This document shows, one piece after another, positions 6,016 through 7,224 of a DNA stretch of 7,224 bases. Origin of the DNA: Moraxellaceae bacterium UBA2032 (GTDB taxonomy: Bacteria; Pseudomonadota; Gammaproteobacteria; Pseudomonadales; Moraxellaceae). The number at the start of each line of letters is the position of its first letter. The first letter of the stretch is position 1. The stretch is taken from NCBI GenBank assembly GCA_002333125.1, contig DDBM01000184.1, positions 2,951-10,174 on the forward strand, given 5' to 3'. Below the pieces are notes generated by a model, which saw only the letters and a list, made by a program, of their open reading frames with translations, was not told where the DNA came from and ran no database searches. Both the position numbers and the translations under genes were made by a program.

Positions 6016-6141
6016 ATGTTATTACTCCGTCACTGGCAACAACACATTAGCGCAAGCATTGACTATTTTTTTATTTTACTTGCAAAAGCAGACACGCCCG
6101 AATCATGGGATAAATGTCTGATTCCTGTCACTAAACGTTGA
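6016..6141 (+). CDS. 41-residue small protein of unknown function between the two channel genes
   Basis: The ORF starts MLLLRHWQQHISASIDYFFI, continues LLAKADTPESWDKCLIPVTK and ends in R before TGA at 6139-6141. AAGAGG (6004-6009) stands six bases before the ATG and is the best ribosome binding site in this half of the window. A TATAAA box at 5990-5995 could be a -10, with no convincing -35. The N-terminal half is amphipathic with a short hydrophobic patch (residues 17-23), probably too short to cross the membrane alone; the C-terminal half is polar with one Cys. Codon choice matches the neighbours. It starts 82 bases after the MscS-like gene and ends 102 bases before the potassium-channel-like gene. 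I recognise no family. It could be a channel-associated small protein or a decayed gene remnant. Confidence 0.5.
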   Translation: MLLLRHWQQHISASIDYFFILLAKADTPESWDKCLIPVTKR

Positions 6142-6155
6142 GTATTTATATTGCG

Positions 6156-6243
6156 GTTGTTGCATATCAGTACATTGGGTTAGCATAAATAACGTAATTG
6201 CCGTAAGCTTTATCGATGCTAATAACTGATGTAAGACAACAAC
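6156..6243 (+). repeat. Nested inverted repeat (long hairpin) ending at the start codon of the next gene
   Basis: Three co-nested perfect arm pairs occur: GTTGTTG (6156-6162) with CAACAAC (6237-6243), ATCAGT (6166-6171) with ACTGAT (6225-6230), and TTAGCAT (6180-6186) with ATGCTAA (6216-6222). Together they predict an interrupted hairpin of 88 nt whose base touches the ATG at 6244. The only Shine-Dalgarno-like bases, TAAGA (6232-6236), fall in an internal loop. It may be a 5' leader structure that limits translation or a remnant of a small palindromic element. The 102 bases between the 41-codon ORF and the next gene hold nothing else I can identify. Confidence 0.5.
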
Positions 6244-6711
6244 ATGATAGCGGAACACTTTCACTTTTTTATTGCCGCCTTTATTACGGCAGGTCTCGTG
6301 TTTGTCACCACGTTAATACATTATGAGGTGTTGCGTCTAATTTCAGAACTTATTCCTAAACTCACTATTAAGCCACGCTTACGCGTTTTAGTGGTTATTT
6401 ATGGAACTTTTTTTGCTCATGTACTCGAAATTTGGCTGTTTTCTGTGGCCTATTATGTGCTTAACACACATTTGTCATTGGGTTCGTTTCATGGTTTAAC
6501 GGCTACGGCTCATTTTTATGATTTTCTGTATTTTTCGGCGGTGGTGTATACCTCATTGGGCTTTGGCGACATTTTACCGCATGGCCATATGCGTTTAATT
6601 GTAGGTGCTGAAGGCTTAGTTGGCTTATTAATGATTGGCTGGTCGGCATCATTTATTTATTTGATTATGGAAAAGTTTTGGCTTGATCATCGTAAAGTGC
6701 CTAAAAAATAG
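6244..6711 (+). CDS. Small potassium-channel-like membrane protein (single pore domain)
   Basis: A 155-residue inner-membrane protein of the two-transmembrane ion channel type (Ion_trans_2 / bacterial K+ channel pore). Hydrophobic segments lie at about 7-26, 48-73 and 117-142. A re-entrant pore helix and filter precede the last one (YDFLYFSAVVYTSLGFGDIL, 92-111). The filter TSLGFGD (103-109) is a form of the K+ signature TxGYGD with Phe for Tyr, common in bacterial channels, so K+ conduction is likely but not proven. The tail after residue 142 is short and basic (DHRKVPKK); there is no RCK or other regulatory domain. This domain structure would need assembly as a tetramer. The start has only a weak TAAGA ribosome binding site and directly abuts a nested inverted repeat. 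Next to an MscS-type channel, a role in osmotic or K+ balance is plausible. Confidence 0.88.
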   Translation: MIAEHFHFFIAAFITAGLVFVTTLIHYEVLRLISELIPKLTIKPRLRVLVVIYGTFFAHVLEIWLFSVAYYVLNTHLSLGSFHGLTATAHFYDFLYFSAVVYTSLGFGDILPHGHMRLIVGAEGLVGLLMIGWSASFIYLIMEKFWLDHRKVPKK

Positions 6712-6722
6712 CTTCAACCTAA

Positions 6723-6768
6723 GCTCAGTCAGCGTTACAACGCTCCCTGAGCGGAGAAGTCGAAGGGC
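6723..6768. repeat. Short palindromic repeat element between convergent genes
   Basis: GCTCAG (6723-6728) pairs with CTGAGC (6747-6752), and inside it AGCGT (6731-6735) pairs with ACGCT (6740-6744) around a TACA loop, making an 11-bp stem with a 2x2 internal loop. Overlapping it, CCCTGAGCGGAGAAGTCGAA and the following GGG (6745-6767) resemble, from memory, a family of dispersed repeats (CCCTGAGC...GTCGAAGGG) seen between genes in many bacterial genomes. The hairpin lies between the channel gene and convergent hemP and may end transcription from either side, although no T tract follows it directly. Confidence 0.5.
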
Positions 6769-6788
6769 AATTTAGCCTATACCTCACG

Positions 6789-6947
6789 CTACTTGGTCAA
6801 AATTAATTTATTGTTGCTAGTAATACGTAAACGATATTCTTCGCCTTCGTGAGTAATACGAATCTCGCGCCCTACTGCAAATAAACGAGTGGAATCAATG
6901 GTAGGAAACCGACGTGTGGCTGGCAAAACGTGTTGTTGGGCGTGCAT
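6789..6947 (-). CDS. hemP: Hemin uptake protein HemP/HmuP
   Basis: A 52-residue cytoplasmic protein of the HemP family. It starts MHAQQHVLPATRRFPTIDST and continues RLFAVGREIRITHEGEEYRL, then RITSNNKLILTK and a TAG stop. The family hallmarks are all present: the S-x-x-LF segment (19-23), the EIxIxHxGxxYRLR core (28-41) and the C-terminal KLILTK (47-52). Family members lie with TonB-dependent heme receptors, and in some proteobacteria (HmuP) they activate receptor transcription; the precise biochemical role remains unsettled. The ATG has an AGGA site (6955-6958) seven bases upstream and a Fur box with promoter just beyond, so it should be iron-repressed. Unusually, no heme receptor or transporter gene is adjacent: lysS lies upstream and a convergent channel gene downstream. 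Confidence 0.93.
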   Translation of the reverse strand: MHAQQHVLPATRRFPTIDSTRLFAVGREIRITHEGEEYRLRITSNNKLILTK

Positions 6948-6973
6948 GATAAAATCCTATTTAAGTAAGTATT

Positions 6974-7001
6974 TTTATATGATAATGATTCTCATTAACA
7001 A
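6974..7001 (-). promoter_or_regulatory. hemP promoter
   Basis: On the minus strand, TTGTTA (7001-6996, 4 of 6) and TATAAA (6979-6974, 5 of 6) are 16 bases apart. Transcription would start near 6967, about 20 nt before the hemP ATG. The Fur box fills the spacer and overlaps the -35, which fits simple iron-dependent repression. Confidence 0.65.
6981..6999. promoter_or_regulatory. Fur box controlling hemP
   Basis: GATAATGATTCTCATTAAC matches 16 of 19 positions of the classical palindromic Fur consensus. It lies between the -10 and -35 of hemP, 34 bases upstream of its ATG. Fe2+-loaded Fur should block the promoter when iron is sufficient. It is one of the clearest regulatory sites in the window. 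Confidence 0.9.
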
Positions 7002-7029
7002 ATACAACTAGCTACCAACAAAAACTCAT

Positions 7030-7056
7030 AAAAAAGGCGGATAAATCCGCCTTCTT
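7030..7056 (-). terminator. Intrinsic terminator downstream of lysS
   Basis: GGCGGA (7036-7041) pairs with TCCGCC (7046-7051) around a TAAA loop, extended by A-T pairs. In the minus direction the stem is followed by six T residues (complement of 7030-7035), 38 bases after the lysS stop. The plus direction also has a T-rich stretch (TTCTTT), so it may act both ways. It isolates hemP from lysS transcription. Confidence 0.88.
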
Positions 7057-7093
7057 TATTGCCCTCACTCTAGCTTTCTCCCAAAGAGAGGAT

Positions 7094-7224
<131 letters not shown>

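Noticed and set aside
6156..6243. Integron attC site
   Set aside because: The outer arms GTTGTTG/CAACAAC do not fit the GTTRRRY/RYYYAAC core rules, and no integrase or cassette array is visible.

Overview
The window reads as a chromosomal segment from a gammaproteobacterium of moderate-to-low GC (roughly 40-45% by eye). The gene order suhB / trmJ-cysE ... iscR-iscS is the arrangement I recall from pseudomonads, and a shorter form without cysE occurs in enterobacteria. IscR, SuhB, TrmJ and IscS all resemble their Escherichia coli counterparts closely. The genus cannot be named from this sequence. I see no insertion sequence, phage gene, CRISPR array, tRNA or rRNA.

Left half (1-3427, all genes on the minus strand, read right to left): trmJ (tRNA 2'-O-methyltransferase), an unannotated 30-codon ORF with two Cys-Cys pairs, cysE (serine acetyltransferase), an acidic 180-residue protein of unknown function, then iscR and the start of iscS, which runs off the left edge. 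iscR has its own promoter, overlapped by two IscR-type operator sites arranged as a perfect 17-bp inverted repeat. The cluster links cysteine synthesis (CysE makes O-acetylserine) to cysteine use for Fe-S clusters (IscS removes sulfur from cysteine, IscR senses Fe-S status). The Cys-rich mini-ORF just before cysE is the most interesting unexplained item, since it could be a cysteine-sensing leader peptide or a small protein.

Middle (3428-4294): suhB, divergent from trmJ, with an extended -10 promoter and a clear intrinsic terminator.

Right half (4416-6711, plus strand): a membrane ion-channel cassette made of an MscS-like channel fused to a C-terminal cyclic-nucleotide-binding domain, a 41-codon ORF with a good ribosome binding site, and a short potassium-channel-like protein with a TSLGFGD filter. 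An 88-nt nested inverted repeat ends at the base before the last gene's start codon. The three genes may act together in osmotic or ion homeostasis; this is inference from proximity.

Right edge (6712-7224): a short palindromic repeat lies between convergent genes. It is followed by hemP (hemin uptake protein, 52 residues, too short for most ORF cut-offs) behind a strong Fur box, a bidirectional-looking terminator, and the last 42 codons of lysS, which enters from the right edge on the minus strand.
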